DNA of 64,000 bases from Spirochaetia bacterium (GCA_009885955.1 VFJS01000061.1:32390-96389), one strand, 5' to 3'; counted from the stretch's first letter, positions 17,241 through 26,667 are shown. A program made the numbers and translations. Notes: generated by a model from the letters alone, not told the origin.

Positions 17241-18017
17241 CTATATTACCTTTGCCTGGTTCTTGAGTTTATCGATGAGCGCTGCCGCGGCAGTAGCCGG
17301 GTCGCCTGCGATTATTTCAGCCTTGTGCTCTGAAACCGGAATGAACATCCTGATAAATTCGGTCCTTGAATCCGTGGGTGTACCCAGGTCTGCCGATGTT
17401 TTCGCTTCAAGGTTCTTCTTTTTGGCCTTCATGATTCCGGGGAGGGTGGGATACCTGGGCTCATTTATTCCAGACTGTATTGACAGCACCGACGGGACTG
17501 AAATCTCAACCACCTCGTTCATACCGCCTTCCAGCTCCCTGTTGAGTTTGAGCCCCTTGTTGTCATTTACCAGTTCAAGCTTCACCACATTGGTGCAGTG
17601 CGGCCAGCCGAACATGTCAGCCAGCATTACACCGGTGACGCCGGCCTGGTCGTCTTCTGCCTGCACACCGGTGAGCACAAGGTCCACTCCCCCGATCTTT
17701 TCAATGGCCTTCCATAAAGCTGATGCAACGACAAAGTTGTCGCCGGCCTCGATTACCGGATCGTTTATGTGGACCCCCCAGTCCGCGCCCATGGCAAAGG
17801 CCTGCCTGATATCCTTACCTGCCCTATCGGGCCCGGCTGTTACAATGATTACCTCACCGCCGATCTTCTCTTTGAGCTGCAGGGCCGCCTCAACAGCATA
17901 ATTGTCAAAATCATTAATCTTGTAGGCAACCTGAGTTTCATCAACGCGTTTCTCATCAAGAATCTTAAACTTCGATTCCATGTCGGGAACCTGTTTCAAA
18001 CAGACAACAATCTTCAT
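17241..18017 (-). CDS. etfB: Electron transfer flavoprotein subunit beta
   Basis: 258 aa from the ATG at 18017, the start of the family block MKIVVCLKQVPD, with GGGAGT 7 bases upstream; a frame extension to 18062 has no support. AFAMGADWGVHINDP and GVQAEDDQAGVTG fit the adenosine-phosphate site of EtfB. First gene of the etfB-etfA operon. No acyl-CoA dehydrogenase lies in the window, so its partner is elsewhere. Confidence 0.95.
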   Translation of the reverse strand: MKIVVCLKQVPDMESKFKILDEKRVDETQVAYKINDFDNYAVEAALQLKEKIGGEVIIVTAGPDRAGKDIRQAFAMGADWGVHINDPVIEAGDNFVVASALWKAIEKIGGVDLVLTGVQAEDDQAGVTGVMLADMFGWPHCTNVVKLELVNDNKGLKLNRELEGGMNEVVEISVPSVLSIQSGINEPRYPTLPGIMKAKKKNLEAKTSADLGTPTDSRTEFIRMFIPVSEHKAEIIAGDPATAAAALIDKLKNQAKVI

Positions 18018-18192
18018 ATTATTACTCCCAATAAAAAATTTTTGAAAAAGGACTAAGGACAAACAAAAAATTATACCCTTGCATATTTTTTTATCGAAAA
18101 GATGCCGGGTGGCGTCAATCCGATTTTATGAAATTCATAATTACATAAAATGTTAAAATGTCAATATTAATCGGAAAAAAATGGAAATTTTT

Positions 18193-19137
18193 TTACTCAG
18201 GTATGATAACACCCTCGGGCATGACCATGACCGGCCGGGCCTCACCGGGATTAAATGGGGCCCTGAGGACTATTTTTTCCTCTTTGCCTTCAATAAATTT
18301 CTTCCTGTCGTGGTCCCTGAACCTGACAATAAGCTCGCCCTTACCTTTCTCAAAAAACAGAAAACATGACCTCACATTTCCCAAATCCCTCCTGATGCCC
18401 GATATATTCACAAAAAGGGTATTGTTCATATCCCCGGGGCGGCTCCGCTGATACTCCCCGAAGGGAGGGAGCGTTGTATGGCCAGAGAGCCACAGGTCAA
18501 CCCGGTACTTTTTCAGGACATTGACAAACCTGCCGGAATCAAGAATTTTGCTCCTGTGGATCGATGAGAAGACAAGGCCGCTCTCCGGGATCTGGGCATG
18601 GGTTATGGTTATGACGGTCTTATCCTGATTTTTTGTGACGCACTCCTCCCAGAATCGGAAGGAGTGGTCCGATATTTCCGTTGGAGAGCTGTTAATCTCA
18701 TCTGCGAGAAATATGATAATGACATTGCCCCATATGACAGAATAGTAGAGGGGCTTTTTCATATACTTGAAGAAGTTGGCAATGTTCCTGGCGTCATGAT
18801 TCCCGGTGATCTCATACCAGTATGGGACAGCGGCCATTTTTCTTGTCTCAAGGATCCACATGAAGTCATTATCGCTGTCACTGTACTGGACTATATCGCC
18901 GGCCATGATCCCCATATCCACCGGCTGGAGGTTGTCCCTTACATCGGCTGCGGCGATTTCATAGTGGGCCCGCTCTTTCAAGTTCCGCGGCTGTATGTCG
19001 GAATGGGCCCATATGACAAGACGGTTCCCGGGATAATTTTTTTCCTGTGCAGGGGAATCGCCGCCCTTGAGGACATGAATAGGGTAAAAAACAATAATGG
19101 CGGCAATGAGTGTCACGGAAGGAATAATTTTTTTCAT
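18193..19137 (-). CDS. Exported calcineurin-like metallophosphoesterase
   Basis: 314 aa with an N-terminal membrane/signal segment (residues 4-22). The metallophosphoesterase motifs appear in order: SDIQ near 46, GDIVQ near 81, GNHDA near 112, ITHAQ near 202 and SGHTT near 240. It therefore binds two metal ions and hydrolyses a phosphoester; the substrate is unknown. The start overlaps the proS stop (ATGA), so it is translated with prolyl-tRNA synthetase. Confidence 0.88.
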   Translation of the reverse strand: MKKIIPSVTLIAAIIVFYPIHVLKGGDSPAQEKNYPGNRLVIWAHSDIQPRNLKERAHYEIAAADVRDNLQPVDMGIMAGDIVQYSDSDNDFMWILETRKMAAVPYWYEITGNHDARNIANFFKYMKKPLYYSVIWGNVIIIFLADEINSSPTEISDHSFRFWEECVTKNQDKTVITITHAQIPESGLVFSSIHRSKILDSGRFVNVLKKYRVDLWLSGHTTLPPFGEYQRSRPGDMNNTLFVNISGIRRDLGNVRSCFLFFEKGKGELIVRFRDHDRKKFIEGKEEKIVLRAPFNPGEARPVMVMPEGVIIPE

Positions 19138-20852
19138 TTCTTCACTTTTGCCGCGGCAAGAATGGCCCGAATCTGCTCAGCCAGAACCTCTTTTTTTGCA
19201 GTACATGGTTCGCCTCCCATTCTCGATTTTACCTCTATCTCTCCGCTGGCAAAATAGTTCTTCCCGGCAACAACCCTTACCGGTATGCCGGTAAGATCTG
19301 CATCGGCAAATTTTACACCGGGGCTCACCCTCCTGTCGTCATACAGCACATCAAACCCCGACTCTTTCAGGAACCCGTAGATTTCATCGACAGCGGCAGT
19401 TTCAGCCTCGGTCTTCGCTATTCCAATAAAGTATATATGAAAAGGGGCAACTTCGACGGGCCATATGATCCCCCTCGCATCATTGTGCTGTTCAACAACG
19501 GCAGCCATTGTCCTGTTCACCCCGATGCCGTAGCACCCCATAATGGGCACCGTCTCCTTTCCGTCCCTGTCAAGGACCGTGACTCCCATGGAACGCGTGT
19601 ACTTGTAGCCGAGCTTGAAAATATGGCCCACCTCTATCCCTTTTCTCTCATACATCGGCGTGGAGCATGACGGGCACCGGTCGCCTTCCATGGCAGAGGT
19701 GATGTCTGCCTCATCCTTTATAATGAAGTCCCTGCCGGGATTGACCCCGGTGTAATGGAGGTCCTTTTTATTGGCCCCGGTTATTGCATTTACTGTATCC
19801 TTTACAGAGAGGTCAAAAATTGTCCTCATTTTAAAATCATTTACCGGGCCGGCAAAACCTGTGGGCGCCCCGGTGAGTTTCAGAATGTCCTCATCGGTTG
19901 CAAGGCCAAGCTCCACGGCCCCGAGGATGTTCTTGAGCTTCACCTCGTTTATCTCGCGGTCGCCGGGGACAACGGCCATGGCCGGCTTCCCGTCTGCCAT
20001 GTATATGATGCTCTTCAGAAACCTGCCGGCACCGCATGAAAAAAATGCGGTGAGGTCGTCGATTGTCCTGACCCCCGGTGTATCCACGGACGCAAGCCCC
20101 TCCGGCGCATCCTTCTCCCGGGGCCCGGCACCCCTGCCGTAAGCTGCCTTTTCCCTGTTGGCCCGGTACCCGCATCCGTCGCAGAGGAGCAGTACCTCTT
20201 CTCCAACGTCAGATGCCACCATGAACTCCTCGGAATTTGAACCTCCCATGGATCCGGTGTCCGCCTGGACAGGGATGGTTTCAAGGCCGCACCTCTCGAA
20301 GATCCTCCGGTAGGCCGTTCTCATCCCCTGGTAGGATTCCTCGAGCCCCTTCTCGTCAAGGTCAAAGGAGTAGGCATCCTTCATGATGAACTCCTTGCTC
20401 CTTATGACCCCGTACCTTGGCCTTACCTCGTCCCTGAACTTTGTATTTATCTGGTAGGCATTGACCGGGAGGTCCCGGTATGATGAAAGTATCTGCCGGA
20501 GCACCGCGGTAAAGGCCTCCTCGTGAGTGGGGGCCAGCGAATATTCCATGCCGTTCCTGTCCTTTATCCTGAACATCTCAGGCCCCATGGTATTCCACCT
20601 CCCCGACTCCTTCCATAAATCGGCGCTGGTGAGCTCGGGCATGAGGAACTCAAGGGCGCCTGCCCTTTCCATCTCCTCCCTGATTATCCCGATAATCTTC
20701 AAGAGCACCTTCACCCCCAGCGGAAGGTAGACATACATCCCTGCCGATTCCTTCCTGATAAGACCGGCCCTGGTCATGAGCCTGTGGCTCACAACCACGG
20801 CATCGGACGGGTCCTCTTTCATCGTGGGAAGAATATATCTCGTCATTCTCAT
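19134..20852 (-). CDS. proS: Prolyl-tRNA synthetase
   Basis: 572 aa, the size of the bacterial-type enzyme with an editing insertion. Class II motifs are present: motif 1 around PLGVKVLLKIIGIIREEM, motif 2 around TKFRDEVRPRYGVIRSKEF and motif 3 near GCYGIGVNRTMAA. The insertion domain between motifs 2 and 3 (about 235-380) is the Ala-tRNA(Pro) editing region. An anticodon-binding domain ends the protein. Upstream is a 195-base inverted-repeat element. Confidence 0.97.
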   Translation of the reverse strand: MRMTRYILPTMKEDPSDAVVVSHRLMTRAGLIRKESAGMYVYLPLGVKVLLKIIGIIREEMERAGALEFLMPELTSADLWKESGRWNTMGPEMFRIKDRNGMEYSLAPTHEEAFTAVLRQILSSYRDLPVNAYQINTKFRDEVRPRYGVIRSKEFIMKDAYSFDLDEKGLEESYQGMRTAYRRIFERCGLETIPVQADTGSMGGSNSEEFMVASDVGEEVLLLCDGCGYRANREKAAYGRGAGPREKDAPEGLASVDTPGVRTIDDLTAFFSCGAGRFLKSIIYMADGKPAMAVVPGDREINEVKLKNILGAVELGLATDEDILKLTGAPTGFAGPVNDFKMRTIFDLSVKDTVNAITGANKKDLHYTGVNPGRDFIIKDEADITSAMEGDRCPSCSTPMYERKGIEVGHIFKLGYKYTRSMGVTVLDRDGKETVPIMGCYGIGVNRTMAAVVEQHNDARGIIWPVEVAPFHIYFIGIAKTEAETAAVDEIYGFLKESGFDVLYDDRRVSPGVKFADADLTGIPVRVVAGKNYFASGEIEVKSRMGGEPCTAKKEVLAEQIRAILAAAKVKK

Positions 20853-20932
20853 ATACGTTCCATCCTGTAATTAATAAAATTAGCCCTATCCAAAATATTG
20901 GAAAAACATTGTTATTCATATTCCAATAACTA

Positions 20933-21127
20933 CATGCCCTCACCGCGCTCTGCGCACCCTCTCCCGATAGGGAGAGGGTTTTTGTGTATAAAATAATTAA
21001 AAATAGAAACTGTGTTTTTCATTTTTTGTGAACTCAATTAGATATCTATCGACATGATACCTAAGGTCTGTAATTACCACAACCCCCCTCTCCCTACCCC
21101 GGGAGAGGGGCCGGGGGTGAGGGCATG
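20933..21127. repeat. 195-bp inverted-repeat element between proS and proB
   Basis: Perfect 12-base terminal inverted repeats, CATGCCCTCACC at 20933-20944 and its complement at 21116-21127. Each end also holds a hairpin of CCCTCTCCC and GGGAGAGGG (20957-20965/20970-20978 and 21086-21094/21101-21109). The centre is AT-rich and non-coding. The left hairpin is followed by a T-run on the plus strand and could act as a terminator there. This fits a non-autonomous repeat related to the widely seen CCCTCACCCCCGGCCCCTCTCCC family. Confidence 0.75.
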
Positions 21128-21142
21128 AGATTTAAGCGCTTT

Positions 21143-22249
21143 TCAATATAAAATAAGATCATCCCGGTTGATGACCTCGTTAAAGTACTTACTCCCGAGG
21201 ATCTTCTTTATATCATGGGACTTTTTGCCCATTATCTTCTTTAATTCCTCTACATTATAGTTTACAATCCCCTTCCCGATGAGGGCTCCATCGGAAGTGC
21301 TTATGTCCACGGGGTCACCCATATCAAAATCGCCCTGTACATCTGTGATGCCCGAAGCAAGCAGCGATTTCTTTGCATCCCTGAGCGCTATGACTGCGCC
21401 GCCGTCAATGGTAATGAATCCGTCGGGTTTCCTGAGGGCAAGCCACTTTTTCCTGCTCCCCAGTGACCTGTCTTTGCCTATGAAGATGGTCCCTATCCTC
21501 TCTCCGTCGAGGATGCGGCCCAGTACATTCTTCTCGCTCCCCCTTGCAATGACCATCATCTCGCCGAATCTGATGATAAGCTCGGCAGCAAGGATTTTTG
21601 TGAGCATACCGCCAGTGCCATAAACCGATCCAGCCCCCCTGGCGTTCTGCATGATCTCCTCGGTAATTTCGAAAACTTCATCGGCAGGCACAGGGTCTTT
21701 CAGGTCATGGTAAAACCCGTCCACGTCGGAAAGGAGGATGAGCAGGTCGGCATCTATGAGGCTCGATACATACGCAGAGAGGGTGTCGTTGTCTCCGAAT
21801 TTTATCTCCTTGACGGTGACCGAGTCATTTTCATTTACTATGGGTATAATCCCCATGTCCAGGAGAGAAGTAAAGGTGTTCCGCGCATTCAGGTAGCGCT
21901 TGCGGTTTTTTATATCGTCCTCGGTAAGGAGGATCTGGCCGATAGTGTATCCCTTTTTTTTAAAAATGGCCCTGTATTCATTTATCATGATCGACTGGCC
22001 TACAGCGGCAAGGGCCTGCTTTTCAGGGATTGATAGAGTGTTCCTGTTCCTTCCCATGGCGCCGGCGCCGGCGGCAACAGCCCCTGACGAGACTATCACC
22101 ACCTGATAGCCCCTTTTTAAAAGGGCTATCACTCCTCCGGCAATCCTGGACATCTTTTTCCTTGAGAGGTTTCCGTCTTCGGCAATGGTGGATGTGCCGA
22201 CTTTAACTACTATCTTCCTCACATCTTTAAGATGCTCTTTGCGTGGCAT
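21143..22249 (-). CDS. proB: Glutamate 5-kinase
   Basis: 368 aa from the ATG at 22249, one base after the obgE stop; a longer frame to 22273 would overlap obgE. N-terminal amino-acid kinase domain with VVKVGTSTI near residue 13-21, SSGAVAAGAG near 50 and the NENDSVT block near 140; a C-terminal PUA domain follows from about residue 275. It catalyses the first step of proline synthesis. Its usual partner proA is 17 kb away at 40011-41261. Confidence 0.96.
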   Translation of the reverse strand: MPRKEHLKDVRKIVVKVGTSTIAEDGNLSRKKMSRIAGGVIALLKRGYQVVIVSSGAVAAGAGAMGRNRNTLSIPEKQALAAVGQSIMINEYRAIFKKKGYTIGQILLTEDDIKNRKRYLNARNTFTSLLDMGIIPIVNENDSVTVKEIKFGDNDTLSAYVSSLIDADLLILLSDVDGFYHDLKDPVPADEVFEITEEIMQNARGAGSVYGTGGMLTKILAAELIIRFGEMMVIARGSEKNVLGRILDGERIGTIFIGKDRSLGSRKKWLALRKPDGFITIDGGAVIALRDAKKSLLASGITDVQGDFDMGDPVDISTSDGALIGKGIVNYNVEELKKIMGKKSHDIKKILGSKYFNEVINRDDLILY

Positions 22250-22250
22250 G

Positions 22251-23234
22251 TCAACCGTCCATGAGATCGTCAATAATTTCGATAAGGCCGGTTATATTTT
22301 TTTTGTCAACGGCCGATATTGCAAGCAGTTTATTGCCTTCTAATATTAAAATTCTCTCATTAAGCTCCTCTTCATCAAGGAGGTCCGACTTTGTAAGGAT
22401 GATATAGCCCGGCTTTTTCAGAAGTTCGCCATTGTAAAACCCCAGCTCCGATTTCAGGAGCTCAAGGTTGTAGAGGAGGTCATCGCCTGTGCATTCAATA
22501 AGGTAAAGAATTACCTTCACCCTTTCAATATGCTGGAGAAATGAGAGGCCCAGCCCATGGCCCTTGTGGGCCCCTTCAATGATTCCTGGAATATCGGCTA
22601 TCCGGTAGGGCTTCCCGCCCCGTCCCTCAATGATGCCCAGGTTGGGGATCAGTGTTGTGAAAGGGTAATTTCCAATCTTCGGCCTGGCATTGGTAAGAAT
22701 AGAAAGCAATGTGGATTTTCCCGAATTGGGCAGGCCCACAAGCCCTATATCAGCAATTAATTTCAGGTTCAGGGTTATGAGGATCTCTTCTGTTTTTATC
22801 CCGGGCTGCGCGAACCTGGGAGTTTGAAAAGTCGACGACTTAAAAAAGGCGTTCCCCTTTCCTCCTATTCCCCCTTCTGCTGCAAGGTACCTGGTATTTT
22901 CATCGACCAGGTCAACAAGGATATCCCCGGACTCAGCATTGATGATCTGGGTTCCCGGAGGGATTTTTACAACAAGATCATTCCCGTCGTGGCCTGTCCT
23001 GTTTGCGCCCATGCCGTGCATGCCGTTGCCCGCCTGGTAGATCCTGTTCTTGGAAAAATGGGAAAGGTTGTGGAGGTTCATGTTCGTTTCAAAATAGACG
23101 CCCCCCCCCTTGCCTCCGTCGCCGCCGTCGGGCCCCCCCTTGGGCATATACTTCTCCCTCATGAAGGAGACAGAGCCCGGTCCGCCGTTTCCCGCCTTCA
23201 CCCGTATGGTTATGGTATCTGTGAATTTTGCCAA
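22251..23234 (-). CDS. obgE: Obg-family GTPase
   Basis: 327 aa. The glycine-rich Obg fold fills residues 1-157 (FVDTIT-like start, GGDGGKGGGVYFE). A GTPase domain has GLPNSGKST near 166, DIPGIIEGA near 213 and TKSD near 283. No C-terminal extension, so it is the short form. It starts at TTG with GGGAG 7 bases upstream. A hairpin separates it from rpmA. Obg proteins act in ribosome assembly and stress control. Confidence 0.96.
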   Translation of the reverse strand: MAKFTDTITIRVKAGNGGPGSVSFMREKYMPKGGPDGGDGGKGGGVYFETNMNLHNLSHFSKNRIYQAGNGMHGMGANRTGHDGNDLVVKIPPGTQIINAESGDILVDLVDENTRYLAAEGGIGGKGNAFFKSSTFQTPRFAQPGIKTEEILITLNLKLIADIGLVGLPNSGKSTLLSILTNARPKIGNYPFTTLIPNLGIIEGRGGKPYRIADIPGIIEGAHKGHGLGLSFLQHIERVKVILYLIECTGDDLLYNLELLKSELGFYNGELLKKPGYIILTKSDLLDEEELNERILILEGNKLLAISAVDKKNITGLIEIIDDLMDG

Positions 23235-23252
23235 TATATGACTCCCAAAATA

Positions 23253-23280
23253 GAAGGCGAGGTCTAAGAACCTCGCCTTC
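23253..23280 (-). terminator. Perfect 11-bp hairpin between rpmA and obgE
   Basis: GAAGGCGAGGT pairs with ACCTCGCCTTC around a 6-base loop. On the minus strand the stem is followed by TATTTTGG, a short U-tract, so it could be an intrinsic or partial terminator or an mRNA-processing site that lowers obgE expression relative to the ribosomal genes. Confidence 0.65.
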
Positions 23281-23307
23281 GCAGATAATCAAAATATAAA
23301 TAGCCTG

Positions 23308-23571
23308 TCAGACTGCAGGTGCAGGATACACGGAAACTTTCTTTCTCCTTTTATCGAGCCTCTCAAAGGTGACAAAACCGGTTATTGTGGCAAAAAGGGT
23401 ATCGTCGCTCCCCCTGCCCACATTGTTGCCGGGGTGGATCTTGGTTCCCCTCTGCCTCACGATTATTGTTCCCGCATTAATAAGCTGGCCTCCGAATCTC
23501 TTTACACCCAGCCTCTGGGAATTCGAATCCCTGCCGTTTCTTGTTGAGCCGCCGCCCTTCTTGTGTGCCAT
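23308..23571 (-). CDS. rpmA: 50S ribosomal protein L27
   Basis: 87 aa. Starts directly [15 protein letters not shown], the mature L27 N-terminus, with AGGAG 7 bases upstream of the ATG. There is no N-terminal extension of the kind Prp removes in Firmicutes. The conserved block [10 protein letters not shown] and the [10 protein letters not shown] segment are intact. It follows prp by 12 bases. Confidence 0.97.
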   Translation of the reverse strand: MAHKKGGGSTRNGRDSNSQRLGVKRFGGQLINAGTIIVRQRGTKIHPGNNVGRGSDDTLFATITGFVTFERLDKRRKKVSVYPAPAV

Positions 23572-23583
23572 TGTAATCTCCTG

Positions 23584-23958
23584 TTATACTTTGACGGCTT
23601 TATCATCAAAATGTATTTCCATGATGCCGTCGTTGTTTTTTAATATTTCCATCAGGCCGATGAGAAGGAGCCCCGCTATTGTTTCGAGCTTAATCATCTT
23701 TTCAATCCCCAGGCCTGTTATGCTGAATTCGCTGCTTATGTATCCGTCCCTGATTGTCAGATCCTGTTCTATTTCAGCTATCCTGGATATTCCGGCCACT
23801 GCAGTCTGTGCCAGAACCGAAACCGCCGCGCAAACCAGGTCTTCACCCTTTTTCCCTGTGCCGGAATGGCCTTCAACCCGTATACCTGCAGCCTTTGACC
23901 TGTCCTTAAATCCTATACCCCTGTCAAAATAGATATTTGAAAATTGTATCTTAATCAA
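23584..23958 (-). CDS. prp: Ribosomal-processing cysteine protease Prp
   Basis: 124 aa with the family signature: GHSG at about 31-34 carrying the catalytic His, and DLVCAAVSVL at about 40-49 carrying the catalytic Cys. The start appears to be TTG with only a weak ribosome site 21 bases after rplU. In Firmicutes Prp cleaves the L27 pre-sequence; here the next gene encodes L27 that lacks one. Confidence 0.9.
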   Translation of the reverse strand: MIKIQFSNIYFDRGIGFKDRSKAAGIRVEGHSGTGKKGEDLVCAAVSVLAQTAVAGISRIAEIEQDLTIRDGYISSEFSITGLGIEKMIKLETIAGLLLIGLMEILKNNDGIMEIHFDDKAVKV

Positions 23959-23979
23959 GCTTCATCAATATGAAGGGTT

Positions 23980-24294
23980 TCAGCTTACCGCAACACTGCT
24001 GATCTTTATCTGCGACAGGTCCTGGCGGTGCCCCATGGTTTTCATGTAGTTCTTTCTCTTCTTGAATTTTGCCCCGAAGACCTTCTTTCCCCTGATGTCG
24101 CCGAGGACCTTCGCCTCGATCTTCACATTTGCCAGGTAGGGCTGGCCGATAAGAACCTTTTCCCCGTCTGCCAGGAGGAGCACCTTGTCAAAGGTTATAT
24201 CCTGCTCCTTCTGGATATTCAATTTATCAACGCTTATTACCGCGTCGTTCTCCACCCTGTACTGTTTACCGCTTATTTCAACAATTGCATACAT
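23980..24294 (-). CDS. rplU: 50S ribosomal protein L21
   Basis: 104 aa, normal length, with the L21 start MYAIVEISGKQYRVE and the C-terminal KKRKNYMKTMGHRQ segment. First gene of the rplU-prp-rpmA-obgE-proB run. The tRNA gene lies 110 bases upstream on the same strand, so the two may share a transcript. Confidence 0.97.
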   Translation of the reverse strand: MYAIVEISGKQYRVENDAVISVDKLNIQKEQDITFDKVLLLADGEKVLIGQPYLANVKIEAKVLGDIRGKKVFGAKFKKRKNYMKTMGHRQDLSQIKISSVAVS

Positions 24295-24403
24295 AATCCT
24301 TATCTAAACCTCTTTAATTATAAAAAAATCATACGGCATGGCGCTATTCAGGAAACCGAGGGAGACTTACCTGAAGCTCCTATTGCTTTTCCACCCTTTC
24401 GTC

Positions 24404-24477
24404 TGGGCCCACAAGGAATTGAACCTTGGACCCCCTGATTATGAGTCAGATGCTCTAACCAACTGAGCTATGGGCCC
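24404..24477 (-). tRNA. tRNA with CAT anticodon (Met or Ile2)
   Basis: Seven-base acceptor stem GGGCCCA/TGGGCCC, D-arm TAGCTCAGTTGGTTAGAGC, anticodon stem TCTGA/TCAGG with loop CTCATAA, and T-arm GGTTCAATTCC. Discriminator base is A and CCA is not encoded. The CAT anticodon can be elongator Met or, after lysidine modification, Ile for AUA; sequence features I can see do not settle this. Confidence 0.92.
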
Positions 24478-24681
24478 TGAAACCATATAGAGTGCCATCT
24501 ATCATAATACACGACTTTCTGTCAAGAAAATTTACAACATGGAGAAAATTGAGGCACTTATTTATAATGCAGAATATAAAAACACGGCTACTATAACCAT
24601 TGGCACTCTGATTTTCTTCATTATTGTTTAATCTATCAACAGATTAATTTTTTTAAGATAAAATTTATTAAAATTAATAGT

Positions 24682-24845
24682 TTAAAAATCGGCTGATTCA
24701 ATCATTACAACGATATCAATGTCGCTATCATCTTTCATTTATTCGCGGGCAGCAGATCCGAAAAGACCAAGACGTATTAAATGATATTTATTTCCGTATG
24801 CTATGATAAAATTTTTAGATTGTCGAGTATTTCATTTTTTTCCAT
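24682..24845 (-). pseudogene. Remnant of an MNT-type nucleotidyltransferase
   Basis: Starting from an ATG at 24845, the frame runs MEKNEILDNLK, shifts by one base, then continues as NFIIAYGNKYHLIRLGLFGS and AARE, meets an in-frame TAA, and continues KDDSDIDIVVMIESADF to a stop. GS(x)AR and DSDID are the nucleotidyltransferase motifs of MNT antitoxins. With a frameshift and an internal stop it is dead. No HEPN partner is seen nearby. Confidence 0.7.
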
Positions 24846-25001
24846 ATCATTATTCCTGTATTATTCTTCATGATAGGAATCTGCACAAATAAATGATAAA
24901 AACAGATCCCGAAAATCGTTAAAAAAAATAGAAAGTATTTAATAAAACCCTATTCAAGAGACAGAATAAAAGTACTCTGCCTTAAAATTTATAAAAAAGT
25001 T

Positions 25002-25553
25002 TTAAAATCCTCTAAATTCTTTTCTTTTATCTTTATTTTGATCGGCTTCTCGTCTTTTTGCAATTTCTCTATCTTCATACATTATACAATTTTTTTGATA
25101 TACATTACCAATACCAAGCAAACATTGAGATGCTTCTAATCTATATTTAATGGTATCCCATCCACACCATTCTACATTTCCCAAATTATCAAACTCACAT
25201 TTAAAAGGATTACCATATTTTTCTTTTAAATATGATAAAAATTGATCCCATTCACTTGAAGACATCTGTATCATCTCAACACGAATTGAATATAGTTCAT
25301 TCTCGTAAAAATATAATCTTATCTCATTAACCTTTTTATCATTTATTTCTATTTGAATTGAAATAAATTTATTATCAACATAAACCCTGTTTTCAAATTT
25401 TGAATAGTTTTTTTTAATTTCCCCTAATACTTTTTCTTTGGAATCCCCAATAATAAATTCTTTATATCCAAAATTACTTCTTTTGTTTTCTGATGAAAAT
25501 AAAGTTATGCTGAAAAATGAAATTCCCATCAATATTAATATAATTTTTCTCAT
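25002..25553 (-). CDS. Hypothetical exported protein (183 aa)
   Basis: From the ATG at 25553 (GGGGGA just upstream) the protein has a signal peptide of about 20 residues ending near FSSENK. The mature part carries the pattern GDSKEKVLGEIKK and EKYGNP seen in small secreted proteins that track a repeat-type substrate, plus a CEFDNLGNVEWCGW block with two close cysteines. No family recognised. A longer frame reaches 25610 but lacks a ribosome site. Base composition is AT-rich like the rest of this island. Confidence 0.65.
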   Translation of the reverse strand: MRKIILILMGISFFSITLFSSENKRSNFGYKEFIIGDSKEKVLGEIKKNYSKFENRVYVDNKFISIQIEINDKKVNEIRLYFYENELYSIRVEMIQMSSSEWDQFLSYLKEKYGNPFKCEFDNLGNVEWCGWDTIKYRLEASQCLLGIGNVYQKNCIMYEDREIAKRREADQNKDKRKEFRGF

Positions 25554-26002
25554 GTTCCCCCTATAAAAAATAATAATTGAAAATGATAGATGACCTTGCT
25601 CCCGAATCATAGACAGAAAGAATCCCCATCTGATGCTTCATTCATGCAAGATTGCATCAATAATTTCTAAAAAAATCATCATAACCATTTTTTTTAACTA
25701 TTATTCTAACCGTAATATGACTTATTAGCATCCCTCACATTCATAAACTGATATTCTAATTTTAGCTCACTATATAATACCTCGACTATTCAAAATTTTC
25801 GCTGTTGGTTATTGGTTTTTTATAATATTTGTGTATAGAATATAAATTGCCCTTTTGGATATAAGATACAAATTCCATTTTCTATCAGTTCCTGTAATTA
25901 TTCTATAAAATATATTTTATGACAATCACAAATAATAAAATTAATGTTTTTCAATAATTCTTCGAATTATCGATTAAAATCATCACTCTCACCCAGAAAA
26001 AT
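25554..26002. other. AT-rich gene-free stretch
   Basis: About 450 bases between the exported protein gene and the TOPRIM-like gene. I see no RNA gene, repeat or coding segment longer than chance. Confidence 0.5.
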
Positions 26003-26665
26003 TCACTCTACTCCCGCAATTTTTAATATCCCTTTTCGAAAACATTGAAAACTTGGAGATCGGTTTTCCACTACATTAATGTGAGGTGTGATATTTCTTG
26101 CCCATTCATGTTTCAAGGAACCGATCACATGATATGGCTTATCTTTAAGCGAAGCGATCCCGCCATGATACACAGCATCGGCAAGCAATTCCCATGTTCT
26201 GCATATCGTATCGTTTTTATAGGTATTTAATATGGCTGTTTTCACGGAAGGATAAGCTTTCATTATAGCATTGATATCCCCTAAAAGCCATGCTTCCATT
26301 TCTTCGACAGCTATACGAAATAAAGTATCTGGATGAGGATTACACGCATCTTTTAACTTTAGCAATTCCTTTTTAAAATCGATACAGTTATTTTTATCGT
26401 TATCGACAACAACTACTACAGAAACATCTTTATATTTGATATATGTTTTTCCATAGGCAATTAATAAACGGGGAAGACGGTCAAGCAGGATACGTTTCCT
26501 CGGATTAGTTTTCCCCATTAAATTTCTGGGAATATACCCAATCCCTTTATAAGAAATAATACGATAGGTACATATATTTCCTGAAGGACCGATAATTTTA
26601 CTTAGTATAACCTGTAACATTTCTTTCCCGGAACTATCCTCAACAAGAATCTCGAGGTGCTTCAT
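26003..26665 (-). CDS. TOPRIM-like protein of RloB/DUF4276 type, partner of ATPase
   Basis: 220 aa. N-terminal LEILVEDSSGKEML carries the first acidic TOPRIM-type glutamate; VVVVVDNDKNN near residue 83-93 supplies the DxD motif. EEMEAWLLGD near 122 is also typical of DUF4276/RloB proteins. Such proteins are predicted nucleases. It starts 2 bases after the ATPase stop, so the two are cotranslated. ATPase plus separate TOPRIM effector is the layout of AbiL-, PARIS- and OLD-like defence systems; which one it belongs to I cannot say. Confidence 0.75.
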   Translation of the reverse strand: MKHLEILVEDSSGKEMLQVILSKIIGPSGNICTYRIISYKGIGYIPRNLMGKTNPRKRILLDRLPRLLIAYGKTYIKYKDVSVVVVVDNDKNNCIDFKKELLKLKDACNPHPDTLFRIAVEEMEAWLLGDINAIMKAYPSVKTAILNTYKNDTICRTWELLADAVYHGGIASLKDKPYHVIGSLKHEWARNITPHINVVENRSPSFQCFRKGILKIAGVE

Positions 26666-26667
26666 TA

